The notes: generated from the sequence alone by a model not told the origin. Shown: positions 1 through 8,815, counted from the first letter of the stretch. The stretch is DNA of 64,000 bases from Duganella alba (GCF_009674495.1 NZ_WKJN01000006.1:124001-188000), one strand, 5' to 3'. Translations and numbers: made by a program.

Positions 1-57
1 GAGTATCATAGCGACAAGCTATGCCGCAGCGGCGGCGCACGGAATTTGAACTCTGCC

Positions 58-1872
58 ATGCATACTCCAGACCCCTCCCAAGTCGCCGAGCGCCTCGCGT
101 TGCTGCGGGCCGCCATGCGCCAGTCAGGCATCGACGCGCTGATGATTCCATCGGCCGATCCGCACCTGTCCGAATACCTGCCCGAGCGCTGGCAGGGCCG
201 CGAATGGGCCACGGGTTTCACCGGCTCGGTCGGCACCTTCATCGTCACGCCGGAATTCGCCGGCCTGTGGACCGACGCCCGCTACTGGACCCAGGCCGAG
301 CAGCAACTGGCCGAAACCGGCATCCAGCTGATGAAGCTGACCTCCGGCGCCAGCGTGCAGTATGTGGACTGGCTGGCCGGCCACCTGAAATCCGGCCAGA
401 CGCTGGCCGTTGACGGCGCCGTGCTGGGCCTGGCCATCGCGCGCCTGCTGCAAACCGCGCTGGACGCCAAAGACGTCAAGCTGCGCACCGACCTCGATCT
501 GCTGCAACAGGTGTGGCAGGACCGCCCGCCGCTGCCGGCCGCGCCGGTGTACGAGCATCTGCCGCCCTACGCGTCGAAAAGCCGCAGCGGCAAGCTGGCC
601 GACCTGCGCGGCGCGATGCAGCAGGCCGGCGCCAACCGCCATTTGATCTCGACGCTGGACGATATCGCCTATTTGTTCAATTTGCGCGGCGCCGATGTCA
701 ATTACAACCCGATTTTCCTGTCGCATGCGCTGGTGACGCCGACCCGCGCCACGCTGTACGTCGCCGACGGCAAGATCTCGCCCGACCTGCGCGCCGCGCT
801 GGCGGACGAAGGCATCGAGGTCGCGCCCTACGAATCGGCCGCCGCCGCGCTGGCCGCCCTGCCTGCCGACAGCACCCTGCTGCTCGACCCGCGCCGCGTC
901 ACCTACGGCACGCGCCAGTGGATACCGGCCAAGGTCAAAGTGGTCGAAGCGCTCAATCCGACCACGCTGGCCAAGTCGCGCAAGAGCGAACAGGACGCCA
1001 CCCACGTGCGCGCCACCATGGAGCAGGACGGCGCCGCGCTGTGCGAATTCTTCACCTGGCTGGAACAGACCCTGTCCAACCCGGACCGCGATCCGCTGAC
1101 CGAAGTCGACATCGACACGCACCTGACCGCCGCCCGCGCGCGCCGTCCCGGCTTCATCAGCCCGAGCTTCGCCACCATCGCCGGCTTCGGCGCCAACGGC
1201 GCCATCATGCATTACCGCGCCACCGAGGCGCGCCACGCCACCATCGAAGGCAACGGCCTGCTGCTGATCGACTCCGGCGGCCAGTACCTGGGCGGCACCA
1301 CCGACATCACGCGCGTGGTGGCGGTCGGCCGCATCGGCGACGAGCACCGGCGCGATTTCACGCTGGTGCTGAAGGGGATGATCGCCTTGTCCGCCACCCG
1401 CTTCCCGCGCGGAACGAAATCGCCGATGCTGGACGCCATCGCCCGCGCACCGCTGTGGGCCGAAGGCCTGGACTTCGGCCACGGCACCGGCCACGGTGTC
1501 GGCTACTTCCTGAATGTGCACGAAGGCCCGCAGTCGATTTCGCCGTCGGCCATGCCGGAGCCGCACACCGCCATGGAGCCTGGGATGATCACCTCGATCG
1601 AGCCGGGCCTGTACCGGCCGGGCCGCTGGGGCATCCGCATCGAAAACCTGGTGCTGAACCGTGCCGCCGGCCAGGCCGAGTTCGGCGAATTCCTCAACTT
1701 CGAAACGCTGACGCTGTGCCCGATCGACACGCGCTGCATCGAACCCACGCTGCTGCGCGACGATGAAAAGCGCTGGCTGAACGATTACCACGCGACGGTG
1801 CGCAAGCGCCTGTCGCCACTGCTGTCCGGCGACGCGCTGGATTGGCTGAAAACCCGAACGGAGACCTTATGA
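58..1872 (+). CDS. Aminopeptidase P family protein (Xaa-Pro aminopeptidase, M24B)
   Basis: Predicted cytoplasmic metallopeptidase removing the N-terminal residue from peptides with proline in second position. About 604 aa, the long form with two creatinase-like N-terminal domains (roughly residues 10-300) before a pita-bread M24 catalytic domain (about 310-540), as in eukaryotic XPNPEP1 rather than the shorter E. coli PepP. Metal-site signatures are visible: LLIDSGGQYLGGTTDITR supplies the two aspartates, GHGTGHGVGYFLNVHEGP a histidine, and TSIEPGLY and GIRIENL the glutamates. An in-frame TTG at 46 is possible, but ATG 58 is the simpler start; no strong ribosome site is visible for either. 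The stop overlaps the next start (ATGA), so this heads a five-gene run. Function is secure by family; substrate range is inferred. Confidence 0.95.
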   Translation: MHTPDPSQVAERLALLRAAMRQSGIDALMIPSADPHLSEYLPERWQGREWATGFTGSVGTFIVTPEFAGLWTDARYWTQAEQQLAETGIQLMKLTSGASVQYVDWLAGHLKSGQTLAVDGAVLGLAIARLLQTALDAKDVKLRTDLDLLQQVWQDRPPLPAAPVYEHLPPYASKSRSGKLADLRGAMQQAGANRHLISTLDDIAYLFNLRGADVNYNPIFLSHALVTPTRATLYVADGKISPDLRAALADEGIEVAPYESAAAALAALPADSTLLLDPRRVTYGTRQWIPAKVKVVEALNPTTLAKSRKSEQDATHVRATMEQDGAALCEFFTWLEQTLSNPDRDPLTEVDIDTHLTAARARRPGFISPSFATIAGFGANGAIMHYRATEARHATIEGNGLLLIDSGGQYLGGTTDITRVVAVGRIGDEHRRDFTLVLKGMIALSATRFPRGTKSPMLDAIARAPLWAEGLDFGHGTGHGVGYFLNVHEGPQSISPSAMPEPHTAMEPGMITSIEPGLYRPGRWGIRIENLVLNRAAGQAEFGEFLNFETLTLCPIDTRCIEPTLLRDDEKRWLNDYHATVRKRLSPLLSGDALDWLKTRTETL

Positions 1873-2120
1873 GCGGACGCGCGACCCGAGCCACATCAGC
1901 GATAGACCGCCTGAAACGCCGCACCGGCAACGAAAAATACTCGATGTCGGTGACCGGCAGCGGCCATTTCTTCCTGGCCGAAGGCGCCGGCAATCCGCCG
2001 CTGTGCGCGCCGATGGAGCTGGACGACTTCGTCGCCTTCGTCAACAGCATCGCCCCGCTCGCGCCCAAGCGCGTGAGCAAACTGGATATCGCCTTCGAAA
2101 AACAGCTGGTTAAAAAATAA
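1869..2120 (+). CDS. Small conserved-looking hypothetical protein (83 aa)
   Basis: Not recognised. ATG 1869 overlaps the aminopeptidase stop by four bases (ATGA), which implies translational coupling and supports this start over an in-frame TTG at 1842. The N-terminus is basic (SGRATRATSAIDRLKRR); the rest is a short mixed segment with VTGSGHFFLAEGAGNPPLC and MELDDFVAFVNSIAPL, ending in lysines. No signal peptide or membrane segment. It is soluble-looking and sits eight bases before the mgtC-family gene. Its real status rests on coding-like composition and perfect operon packing. Confidence 0.72.
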   Translation: MSGRATRATSAIDRLKRRTGNEKYSMSVTGSGHFFLAEGAGNPPLCAPMELDDFVAFVNSIAPLAPKRVSKLDIAFEKQLVKK

Positions 2121-2128
2121 GGCACTTC

Positions 2129-2875
2129 ATGCCCCCCATCGACTTCCTCACGGCTTACTGGTCGCAGTCCGAACTCGCCACCAACCTGGTGATTTTGCTG
2201 AATTTGCTGGGCGCCCTGCTGCTTGGGCTGATGGTGGGCTATGAGCGTTCGTACCATGGCCGCGCCGCCGGCATGCGCACCTATGGGCTGGTGTGCATGG
2301 CCTCCGCCGCGTTGACCGTGATTGGCGGCTATCCGTCGCACTGGTTCGGCGGCCACGTGTCGCAATACCTGGTCAGCTCCGACCCGACGCGCATCGTGCA
2401 GGGCATCGTCACCGGCATCGGCTTCCTTGGCGCCGGCGTCATCATGCGCGAAGGCTTCAACATCAGCGGCCTGACCACGGCGGCGTCGATCTGGGCCTCG
2501 TCCGTGATCGGCGTGATGGTGGGCGTTGGCTTCTACATGGGCGCCATGGGCCTGGCCTTGCTGTGCGCCGGCTCGATGGTGTTCCTGACGCGTGTGGAGG
2601 CCTGGCTGCCGTCGCGCCACGCCATCGCCATCACCATGCGCTTCAGGACCGGCTACAAGCCACAGGAACAGGCGTTGCGGACGATGGCTTTGCAACGCGG
2701 CTACGAAATCGCCGGCGGCTCGCTGATGATCGGCAGCGACGGCGGCATGCAGGAATGGCGCTTCGTCGCCATCGCCTTCAGCAAGCGCAGTGGCGCGCCG
2801 ATGTCGGTGCTGTCGGCGGAACTGGCCGAATTTGAAGGCATCCACAGCTTCCAGCTGACCCACGCCCGTAACTGA
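2129..2875 (+). CDS. MgtC/SapB family inner-membrane protein
   Basis: 248-aa protein with an N-terminal MgtC domain: about four to five transmembrane helices in residues 15-150, including the family hallmark region LLLGLMVGYERSYHGRAAGMRTY and GIGFLGAGVIMREG followed by GLTTAASIWASSVIGVMVG. The C-terminal soluble part (about 165-248) resembles the ACT-like tail of longer MgtC proteins. MgtC homologues are linked to magnesium limitation and acid survival, in several cases by modulating F-type ATP synthase; whether that holds here is inference. It begins eight bases after the upstream stop and ends eleven before the DUF924 gene, so it is very likely cotranscribed. No magnesium-responsive leader is visible because the gene has no leader of its own. 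Confidence 0.92.
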   Translation: MPPIDFLTAYWSQSELATNLVILLNLLGALLLGLMVGYERSYHGRAAGMRTYGLVCMASAALTVIGGYPSHWFGGHVSQYLVSSDPTRIVQGIVTGIGFLGAGVIMREGFNISGLTTAASIWASSVIGVMVGVGFYMGAMGLALLCAGSMVFLTRVEAWLPSRHAIAITMRFRTGYKPQEQALRTMALQRGYEIAGGSLMIGSDGGMQEWRFVAIAFSKRSGAPMSVLSAELAEFEGIHSFQLTHARN

Positions 2876-2886
2876 AGAAGCACGCC

Positions 2887-3459
2887 ATGAACGCACAAGC
2901 CCAAGCCATCATCGATTTCTGGTTCACCGGCGCGCCGCGCCGCGAGTGGTTTATGAAGGACGCCGCCTTCGACCGCGACATCGCCCAGCGCTTCGGCGCC
3001 GAGATCGAACAGGCGCTGGAAGGCGGCCTGCATCAGTGGGATGCCGAAGGCCCGCGCGCGGCGCTGGCGCGCATCCTGGTGCTGGACCAGTTCTGCCGCA
3101 ACGTCTACCGCGACACGCCGCTGGCGTTTGCCGGCGACCACCAGGCCTTGCAGGCCGCGCTGGACATGATCGATGCCGGCGAGGACCAGCAGCTGTCCCC
3201 ATTCGAGCGCGCCTTCGTCTACCTGCCGCTGGAGCACGCCGAGGATGTCGCCATGCAGGAGCAGGCGGTGGCGATGTTCACGCGCCTGGCCGAGGCGGAG
3301 CCGGGCGACAAGGGCATCGCCGGCATGCTGGATTACGCCAAGCGCCATCACAGCGTGATCCGGCGCTTCGGTCGCTTCCCGCACCGTAACGAGATCCTCA
3401 AGCGCGCATCGACGCCGGCCGAAGTGGAATTCCTCAAGCAGCCCGGATCGAGGTTCTGA
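2887..3459 (+). CDS. DUF924 family protein
   Basis: 190-aa all-helical soluble protein of the DUF924 family, which has a TPR-like fold and no settled biochemical role. Family features visible are the start IIDFWFTGAPRREWFMKD, RILVLDQFCRNVYRDTP and FVYLPLEHAEDVAMQEQAV, and the end GRFPHRNEILKRAST. Length is typical. It starts eleven bases after the MgtC-family stop, and its own stop overlaps the next start by one base (TGATG). Family identity is secure; function is unknown. Confidence 0.93.
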   Translation: MNAQAQAIIDFWFTGAPRREWFMKDAAFDRDIAQRFGAEIEQALEGGLHQWDAEGPRAALARILVLDQFCRNVYRDTPLAFAGDHQALQAALDMIDAGEDQQLSPFERAFVYLPLEHAEDVAMQEQAVAMFTRLAEAEPGDKGIAGMLDYAKRHHSVIRRFGRFPHRNEILKRASTPAEVEFLKQPGSRF

Positions 3460-4286
3460 TGGCCTCCGCTTTGAATCTGATCGGCGCCGGCCACGTGGGC
3501 CGCGTGTTCGGGCGGCTGTTCGCGCAGCACGGCGTGTTCCAGATCGGGCAGGTGCTGACACGCTCGCAGGACTCGGCGCGGCAGGCGGTGGACTTCATCG
3601 GCGCCGGCATCGCGGTCGGCGCCTACGACCAGTTGCAGGCGGCGGCCGTGCACGTGCTGGCGGTGGGCGACGACCAGATCGTGCCGGCCTGCGAGGCGCT
3701 GGCGCGCGCCGTGCCGCTGGACGGCAGCATCGTGTTCCATTGCAGCGGCGCGCTGGCCTCGGACAAACTGCAGGCCGCGCGCGACGCCGGCGCGCTGGTC
3801 GCCAGCGTGCATCCGATCCGCAGCTTTGCCGATCCGGCCGCGGTGGCTGCACAATTTGCAGGCACCTTCTGCGGCATCGAGGGCGACGCCGGCGCGCTGG
3901 CGGTGCTGATGCCGGCGTTGCAGGCCATCGGCGCGCAGCCGGTGCCGATCGACGCCGCCGCCAAGACCGTGTACCACGCGGCGGCGGTGTTCGCGAGCAA
4001 TTACCTGGTCACCGTCCTGGACGCCGCTTTGCGCGCCTATCAGGCCGCCGGCATTCCGGAGGCGGTGGCGCGCCAGCTGGCGCAGCCGCTGGCCACCGAA
4101 TCGATGGCGAATGTGTTCCGGCTGGGCGCCGCCGCCGCGTTGAGCGGCCCCATCGCGCGCGGCGACCTGGCCACTGTGGCGCGCCAGCAGCAGGCCGTCA
4201 GCCAGTGGGATGCCGACACCGGGGCGTTGTATCAGGCGCTGGTGGCGCCCACCACAGCGTTGGCGCTTAGAAAACAGCAGAAATAG
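3459..4286 (+). CDS. Rossmann-like and DUF2520 domain protein
   Basis: 275 aa. The N-terminal Rossmann-like domain (about 1-125) opens with LNLIGAGHVGRVFGRLF, a nucleotide-binding glycine motif as in F420-dependent NADP oxidoreductases and ProC relatives, followed by VHVLAVGDDQI and IVFHCSGALASD. The C-terminal helical DUF2520 domain (about 130-265) carries KTVYHAAAVFASNYLV, a conserved patch of this family. The likely role is an NAD(P)-linked dehydrogenase of unknown substrate. It is the last gene of the 58-4286 run, coupled to DUF924 by a one-base stop/start overlap. Confidence 0.9.
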   Translation: MASALNLIGAGHVGRVFGRLFAQHGVFQIGQVLTRSQDSARQAVDFIGAGIAVGAYDQLQAAAVHVLAVGDDQIVPACEALARAVPLDGSIVFHCSGALASDKLQAARDAGALVASVHPIRSFADPAAVAAQFAGTFCGIEGDAGALAVLMPALQAIGAQPVPIDAAAKTVYHAAAVFASNYLVTVLDAALRAYQAAGIPEAVARQLAQPLATESMANVFRLGAAAALSGPIARGDLATVARQQQAVSQWDADTGALYQALVAPTTALALRKQQK

Positions 4287-4314
4287 GGCTTCATCGCTTA
4301 TCTCCTTGCAAATT

Positions 4315-4342
4315 ACTACTTAACAACTATATTTTAAGTAGT
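4315..4342. repeat. AT-rich perfect inverted repeat after the pepP-type operon
   Basis: ACTACTTAA (4315-4323) and TTAAGTAGT (4334-4342) are exact complements around a 10-base spacer. It lies 28 bases after the DUF2520 stop in a markedly AT-rich stretch (4287-4517) upstream of the unknown 120-aa gene. It could be an operator for that gene or a weak terminator without a U-tract. A looser palindrome, TTCTTA...TAAGAA, is at 4446-4469. Nothing else supported was seen in 4287-4517. Confidence 0.4.
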
Positions 4343-4517
4343 TGCGCCCTTTGTCCGGGACAAGCGGCTTGCAGTTGTAATGCCACGAATTCACAAAATA
4401 AGTGCGGGATCAGTCGACAAACCGCACGATTAGCAATAAGCTTGTTTCTTAGAATGTTTTCTATAAGAATCAATCTGCAAGCTAACCGGCGCTAAATTTG
4501 GATAGTAGGGGTAGAAC

Positions 4518-4880
4518 ATGTTATTTCTGAAAAGTACGACCGTCACGAAAGCGCCTGGGATTTACGACGTAGACATCGCCGCCAAACCGCCAGGCAAGAC
4601 CTTTGGCGTGTTCGTGGCAACCGACCCGGACAATCCTCCAACCGAAGTGCTGGCCCAACTGGCCGCGCTCGGCTTCAAGCAAACCTATAGCGGTGGCTAC
4701 ACCCACAAGGACCGCGGCAAGGTACTGGATCTGCACTTCCAGAAGGCCGGCACCGATCTGTTCGAAGGCTGGAAGGCTGAAGAGCTGGAAGCCAATATGG
4801 CGGCCATTACCGCGCTGTTCAGCGGCATCGGCATCACCATCGCGCCACGCGTCATGAGCCTGGCCGAAGCCTACGCCTAA
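4518..4880 (+). CDS. Hypothetical protein, 120 aa
   Basis: Not recognised. A soluble protein without a signal peptide. It starts MLFLKSTTVTKAPGIYDVD, has a hydrophilic centre around YSGGYTHKDRGKVLDLHF, and ends in a helix-prone tail (WKAEELEANMAAITALFSG). ATG 4518 follows GGGGTAG, a plausible ribosome site. It is monocistronic: about 230 bases of AT-rich DNA lie upstream and a hairpin-forming repeat follows four bases after the stop. Codon use and GC match the neighbours, so it is very likely a real gene. Confidence 0.75.
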   Translation: MLFLKSTTVTKAPGIYDVDIAAKPPGKTFGVFVATDPDNPPTEVLAQLAALGFKQTYSGGYTHKDRGKVLDLHFQKAGTDLFEGWKAEELEANMAAITALFSGIGITIAPRVMSLAEAYA

Positions 4881-4884
4881 GAGA

Positions 4885-4980
4885 TCGTTTCAAAAAGACC
4901 GCAGCTTCGTTCCGGCTCCTCGCCGTGCAGCTGCACTGTCTTCGCCGCCGCGCCTCGCCGCGGCCATGTTGAAACAATCT
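4885..4980. repeat. Hairpin-forming dispersed repeat, copy 1 (convergent junction)
   Basis: This roughly 95-bp element starts CGTTTCAAAAAG and ends TTGAAACAA. It is close to nine-tenths identical by eye to the reverse complement of 54253-54352. The ends form imperfect terminal inverted repeats (about 15 of 19 positions; 17 of 19 in copy 2). It fills the whole gap between the stop of the 120-aa gene (+, 4880) and the stop of the SUOX-like gene (-, 4981). This fits a REP/MITE-like element that may act as a two-way terminator. Confidence 0.75.
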
Positions 4981-5559
4981 CTATGGCGCCACGTCGATGT
5001 GATACAGCGCCCACGGCGCGCCGCCGAAACGTCCCGCCAGCGGGAGGGCGGCCAGCTCGGGCACTTTATCCGCATCGCACAGCGCCCATAACGGGCCCAG
5101 TCCGCCCAGCGCCATCGGCGCGCCGTCCATCTGGGTGGCGACGATCCAGCGCTGCGCGCGCGCCTGCGCCACCGTCACGGCCGCCGCATAGCCATCCACC
5201 GCCCGCAAGATCAGTTTGGTGTCGTCGCCCAGTTTCGCGCCGGCCGCCTGCACCACGTCCAGCAGCAGCGGGCCGCGCAGCGTGTGCGGTTTGGCGTCGT
5301 ATTCCAGCGTCGGCTTGATGCTGACCGCCGGCAGCGCCGTCAGCGCCGCGTAATCGAAGGCGTGTGCCTGCTCGAAGCTGATTTTCTGCTTGGCCATCAT
5401 CACATCGCGCGTCGGATCGAGCTTGCCGCGATTCGGCTTGCCGATGGCGCCGGTGACGGTCAGCAGCGTCGGGCCGGCCGCGGTGGCGGCGCGTGCCGGC
5501 AGCGCGGCGGCGGACAGGCCGGCCAGCGCGGCCGTGCCCAGGAACTGGCGTTTCTTCAT
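4981..5559 (-). CDS. Exported SUOX-like (molybdopterin oxidoreductase fold) protein
   Basis: 192 aa from ATG 5559, chosen because GAGGAG lies just upstream and the protein then begins with a signal peptide, MKKRQFLGTAALAGLSAAAL, cleaved near ARA. A longer open frame to 5775 overlaps the divergent alkB gene and is unlikely. The mature part resembles the sulfite-oxidase/molybdopterin-binding fold of small periplasmic proteins: LLTVTGAIGK, ISFEQAHAFDYAALTALP, HTLRGPLLLDVVQAAGA, DGYAAAVTVAQARAQRWIVATQ and ending GAPWALYHIDV. The Moco-ligating cysteine of true sulfite oxidases is not obvious, so it may not bind molybdopterin. The KKR start is Tat-like but weak. Confidence 0.82.
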   Translation of the reverse strand: MKKRQFLGTAALAGLSAAALPARAATAAGPTLLTVTGAIGKPNRGKLDPTRDVMMAKQKISFEQAHAFDYAALTALPAVSIKPTLEYDAKPHTLRGPLLLDVVQAAGAKLGDDTKLILRAVDGYAAAVTVAQARAQRWIVATQMDGAPMALGGLGPLWALCDADKVPELAALPLAGRFGGAPWALYHIDVAP

Positions 5560-5602
5560 GCGGAGAACTCCTCGAATGCGTAGTGCCGGTATCATACCGT
5601 GC

Positions 5603-6199
5603 ATGGACTTATTTGCCGACGACACCACCCTCCAATCCATCCCGATCGACGATGGCGAACTATGGTTCCAGCAGCGGCTGGCGCTGGACCTGGCGCCGGA
5701 CGAGGTGATGCGTCGCCTGCAGGCCGAGACCGACTGGCGCGCGGAAGAAATCCAGGTCTGGGGCAAATGGCACATGCAGCCGCGACTGTCGGCATGGCAT
5801 GGCGAAGCCCGCTACCGTTATTCCGGCAAGACCTTCGATCCGCTGCCGTTCACGCCTTTGCAGCTGCACATCAAACAGGCGGTCGAGCGCGAGACGGGGC
5901 GGCGTTTCAACAGCGTGCTGCTCAACTACTACCGTGACGAGCGCGACAGCATGGGCTTTCACGCCGACGACGAGCGCGAGCTGGGACCGGACCCGGCGGT
6001 GGCATCGGTCAGCTTCGGCGCGCCGCGCACCTTCATCCTCAAGCACCGTACCTTGCCCAAGACCATCAAGCTGGCGCTGGGCGACGGCTGTCTGCTGCTG
6101 ATGGCCGGTGCCTTGCAGCAGCACTGGCTGCATGGCATCAACAAGGAGCGCACGCCGCGCGGGCCGCGCATCAACCTGACCTTCCGCATGATCGTCTGA
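5603..6199 (+). CDS. alkB: Alpha-ketoglutarate-dependent dioxygenase, AlkB family
   Basis: 198-aa Fe(II)/2-oxoglutarate dioxygenase of the AlkB family, expected to reverse alkylation damage such as 1-methyladenine and 3-methylcytosine. It resembles the ALKBH2/3-like bacterial type rather than E. coli AlkB: FNSVLLNYYRDERDSMGFHADDE supplies the HxD iron ligands, LQQHWLHGINK the distal histidine, and RINLTFR the arginine that binds 2-oxoglutarate. ATG 5603 gives the family start; the open frame extends upstream to 5390 but that part lies over the divergent SUOX-like gene. Only 43 bases separate the two divergent starts, so their promoters must be compact or overlapping. Confidence 0.95.
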   Translation: MDLFADDTTLQSIPIDDGELWFQQRLALDLAPDEVMRRLQAETDWRAEEIQVWGKWHMQPRLSAWHGEARYRYSGKTFDPLPFTPLQLHIKQAVERETGRRFNSVLLNYYRDERDSMGFHADDERELGPDPAVASVSFGAPRTFILKHRTLPKTIKLALGDGCLLLMAGALQQHWLHGINKERTPRGPRINLTFRMIV

Positions 6200-6280
6200 A
6201 ACGGGCCGCGCACGGTTCGATAAGCAACAGCCAGACGCGGTGCAGGCTGCTATCGTAGTCCTCTTCACTTGGGAGGACCT

Positions 6281-7957
6281 ATGCTTAGCAACATGAAAGT
6301 CGGTACCAAACTCATCATTGGCTTCACGCTGGTCGCGGTGATCGGCGCCATCGTCGCCTGCATCGGCATCATCAGCATGAGCCAGTTGAACACTGCGGCC
6401 GATGCCATGTACCGCGAAGACCTGGTCGGGCTTTCCTACATCAAGGAAGCCAACATCAACCTGATCTACGCTGGCCGCGCGCGCACCACCTTCCTGGCCG
6501 CCACCTCCGGCGAGGAGCGCGCCAAGGTCAAGGCCGATGTCGTGAAATACCTGGACGTGATGGACGACTATCTGGCCAAGGCCAAGCCGCTGTTCGTTTC
6601 CGAAGCCGGGCAGAAAATGCTGCGCGACTATGTGGCGCCGGCGCAGGAATACCGGCGCGTGATCGTCGCCGCGCTGGACGTGGCGGACCGCGAACCGCTG
6701 GCGACGCGTTCCGAAGAAACCACGCGCGCCCACGTGCTGGCGCGCACGCAAGCCGACAACCTGGACAAGCTGCTGGATGTCATGGTCGACCTGAAGGAAA
6801 AGCGCGCCAGCGAGAAGGCCGCCGCCACCAGCGCGCTGTACCACTTCAGCCTGACGCTGATGATCGCGTTGGTTGTGGGCAGCCTGGTGGCCGGCCTGGC
6901 GCTGGGCGCGCTGATCACCCGCGCGTTGACACGCCAGCTGGGCGGCGAGCCGGGCGACGTGGCCCAGGTGGCGGGCAAGATTGCCGATGGCGATCTGACG
7001 GTGGACGTGGACCTGCGGCAGAACGACAACCGCAGCGTGCTGTTCGCCATGAAGTCCATGCGCGACAGCCTGGGCGGCATCGTCGGCCAGGTGCGCAACG
7101 GTACGGACACCATCGCCACCGCGTCGGCGCAGATCGCCAGCGGCACGCAGGACTTGTCGGCGCGCACCGAGGAGCAGGCCGGCGCGCTGGAACAGACCGC
7201 CTCGTCAATGGAAGAGCTGACTTCGACCGTCAAGGCCAACGCCGACCACGCGCGCCAGGCCACCGAGCTGGCGCGCTCGGCCTCCAGCGTGGCGCAGCGC
7301 GGCGGCGTGGTGGTGGACGAGGTGATCGGCACCATGGGCGCGATCAACGCGTCGTCCAGCAAGATTGCCGACATCATCGGCGTGATCGACGGCATCGCCT
7401 TCCAGACCAATATCCTGGCCCTGAATGCGGCGGTGGAGGCGGCGCGGGCCGGTGAGCAGGGACGCGGCTTTGCGGTGGTGGCGTCGGAGGTGCGGACGCT
7501 GGCGCAGCGCTCGGCCACGGCGGCCAAGGAAATCAAGCAGCTCATCGACGAATCGGTCAGCAAGGTGGGCGATGGCGCGCGCCAGGTGGACGAGGCGGGC
7601 GTGACCATGCGGGAAATCGTCGCCAGCATCCAGCGCGTGGCCGACATCATGGCGGATATCCAGGCCGCCAGCCACGAGCAGACCACCGGCATCGAGCAGA
7701 TCAACCAGGCCATCGTGCAGATGGACCAGGTGACGCAGCAAAACGCCGCCCTGGTGGAGGAGTCGGCGGCGGCGTCGGAAGCGATGCAGGATCAGGCCCG
7801 CAAACTGGCCGAACTTGTAAGCGTTTTCCGTGTCGAGCAGGGTTCGGCGGTGCGGCCGGCGCCGCGCGTCGCGCCCAAACCGGCGCTGAAATTGCCCAAA
7901 CCGGCGCCGCGTAAGCCTGTTGTTAAGGAATCGACAACGGATTGGGAGGAATTTTAA
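6281..7957 (+). CDS. Methyl-accepting chemotaxis protein
   Basis: 558 aa. ATG 6281 is preceded by GGGAGGA at 6271-6277; a TTG at 6269 is less likely. Order: TM1 (about 10-30), a periplasmic four-helix-bundle ligand domain (31-185), TM2 (about 188-211), HAMP (212-265), then a long cytoplasmic signalling coiled coil. The coil contains the hairpin-tip signature [21 protein letters not shown] and methylation helices. A proline/lysine-rich linker (about 520-550) leads to the terminal pentapeptide DWEEF, which resembles the NWETF-type tether that recruits CheR and CheB. This suggests a high-abundance Tar/Tsr-like receptor. No chemotaxis genes are nearby. Confidence 0.96.
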   Translation: MLSNMKVGTKLIIGFTLVAVIGAIVACIGIISMSQLNTAADAMYREDLVGLSYIKEANINLIYAGRARTTFLAATSGEERAKVKADVVKYLDVMDDYLAKAKPLFVSEAGQKMLRDYVAPAQEYRRVIVAALDVADREPLATRSEETTRAHVLARTQADNLDKLLDVMVDLKEKRASEKAAATSALYHFSLTLMIALVVGSLVAGLALGALITRALTRQLGGEPGDVAQVAGKIADGDLTVDVDLRQNDNRSVLFAMKSMRDSLGGIVGQVRNGTDTIATASAQIASGTQDLSARTEEQAGALEQTASSMEELTSTVKANADHARQATELARSASSVAQRGGVVVDEVIGTMGAINASSSKIADIIGVIDGIAFQTNILALNAAVEAARAGEQGRGFAVVASEVRTLAQRSATAAKEIKQLIDESVSKVGDGARQVDEAGVTMREIVASIQRVADIMADIQAASHEQTTGIEQINQAIVQMDQVTQQNAALVEESAAASEAMQDQARKLAELVSVFRVEQGSAVRPAPRVAPKPALKLPKPAPRKPVVKESTTDWEEF

Positions 7958-8143
7958 GCTATCCTTAAGTTTGGCAGATCTTGAAATTTCCCAATGATCG
8001 TTTGGCTTACATCTCGTCACACTTCTTACTAATTCGGCCGTGACGAGGGTTGGCTGGAGTGCTATCTTGGATACATCGCAATTCAATAGCAACTGCGATC
8101 CCAAGCAAGTCCGCTTCAACCATTTTGCTGAAAGATCAAAATC

Positions 8144-8749
8144 ATGAAAAAAATTATCTTTGCTTTAGTCGCTTCCGCAGCCGCCCTGGGTGGTTCCGCC
8201 GCTTACGCTCAATCGAACACCCAGGATGCCCCAGGCACTGGCTACATCGGTGCGGGCGTGGTTGGCAGCCGTTATGACTTCGACACCGCCGGCGCTGGCG
8301 CCGTCAGTGGCGACAACCACAGCGGCACCAAGGCAGCCGGCAAGATCTACGGTGGCTACAACATCGACAGCACCTGGGCAGTGGAAGCCGGTTATACCGA
8401 CTTCGGCAAACGCAGCTACAACTACACGCAGAACGGCGCTGCCGGCGGCCTGAACACCGACGCGCACTCGTACTACGTGGCTGGTAAAGGCACCTGGCCT
8501 GTGGCCCGCGACTTCGCCGTGTTCGGCAAACTGGGTGTGGCCCGCAACCACAACGAAGTGACCACCTCGGGCATCGCCTCGGTGAACGGTAGCGACAACA
8601 AAACCGCGCTGTACGCATCGGTGGGTGGCGAGTACGCCATCAACAAAAACGTGAAGGTCTCGCTGGAGTATGAAAACTACGGCAAGGCTGACATCGACAC
8701 CGGCCGCAAAGCCGGCGCCGTCACCGCCGGCCTGCGCTACAACTTCTAA
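8144..8749 (+). CDS. Outer membrane beta-barrel protein (OmpA/opacity-like)
   Basis: 201 aa. Signal peptide MKKIIFALVASAAALGGSAAYA, with cleavage before QSN. The mature part has alternating amphipathic strands typical of an eight-stranded barrel: YIGAGVVGSRYDF, KIYGGYNIDSTWAVEAGYTDFG, SYYVAGKGTWPV, FAVFGKLGVARNH, TALYASVGGEYAINKNVKVSLEYENYG. It ends in aromatic-terminal LRYNF, the signal recognised by the BAM machinery. No peptidoglycan-binding OmpA C-domain is present. Likely a monocistronic surface or structural barrel; the specific role is unknown. An intrinsic terminator follows at 8777-8815. Confidence 0.92.
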   Translation: MKKIIFALVASAAALGGSAAYAQSNTQDAPGTGYIGAGVVGSRYDFDTAGAGAVSGDNHSGTKAAGKIYGGYNIDSTWAVEAGYTDFGKRSYNYTQNGAAGGLNTDAHSYYVAGKGTWPVARDFAVFGKLGVARNHNEVTTSGIASVNGSDNKTALYASVGGEYAINKNVKVSLEYENYGKADIDTGRKAGAVTAGLRYNF

Positions 8750-8776
8750 GCGCGCCGCGTAGTCTCTTCAAGTAAG

Positions 8777-8815
8777 AAAAGCCGGTCCCTGCTAACGTGG
8801 GGGCCGGCTTTTTGT
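8777..8815 (+). terminator. Intrinsic terminator after the outer-membrane barrel gene
   Basis: AAAAGCCGGTCCC pairs with GGGGCCGGCTTTTT around a short loop and ends in a T-run. It lies about 30 bases after the stop. The palindrome overlaps the 3' end of the opposing small membrane-protein gene. Confidence 0.85.

Noticed and set aside
124..1791. 555-codon antisense frame over the aminopeptidase gene, and similar long antisense frames over ettA (9109-10794), the cocE-like gene (10835-12832), kup (14090-15850), the flavoreductase (27569-29737) and metE (56481-58715)
   Set aside because: Each lies wholly over a well-supported gene and translates to compositionally skewed sequence without motifs; typical GC-rich shadows.
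5560..5775. N-terminal extension of the SUOX-like protein to 5775
   Set aside because: The extension overlaps the divergent alkB coding sequence, lacks family resemblance, and a signal peptide with GAGGAG begins at 5559.
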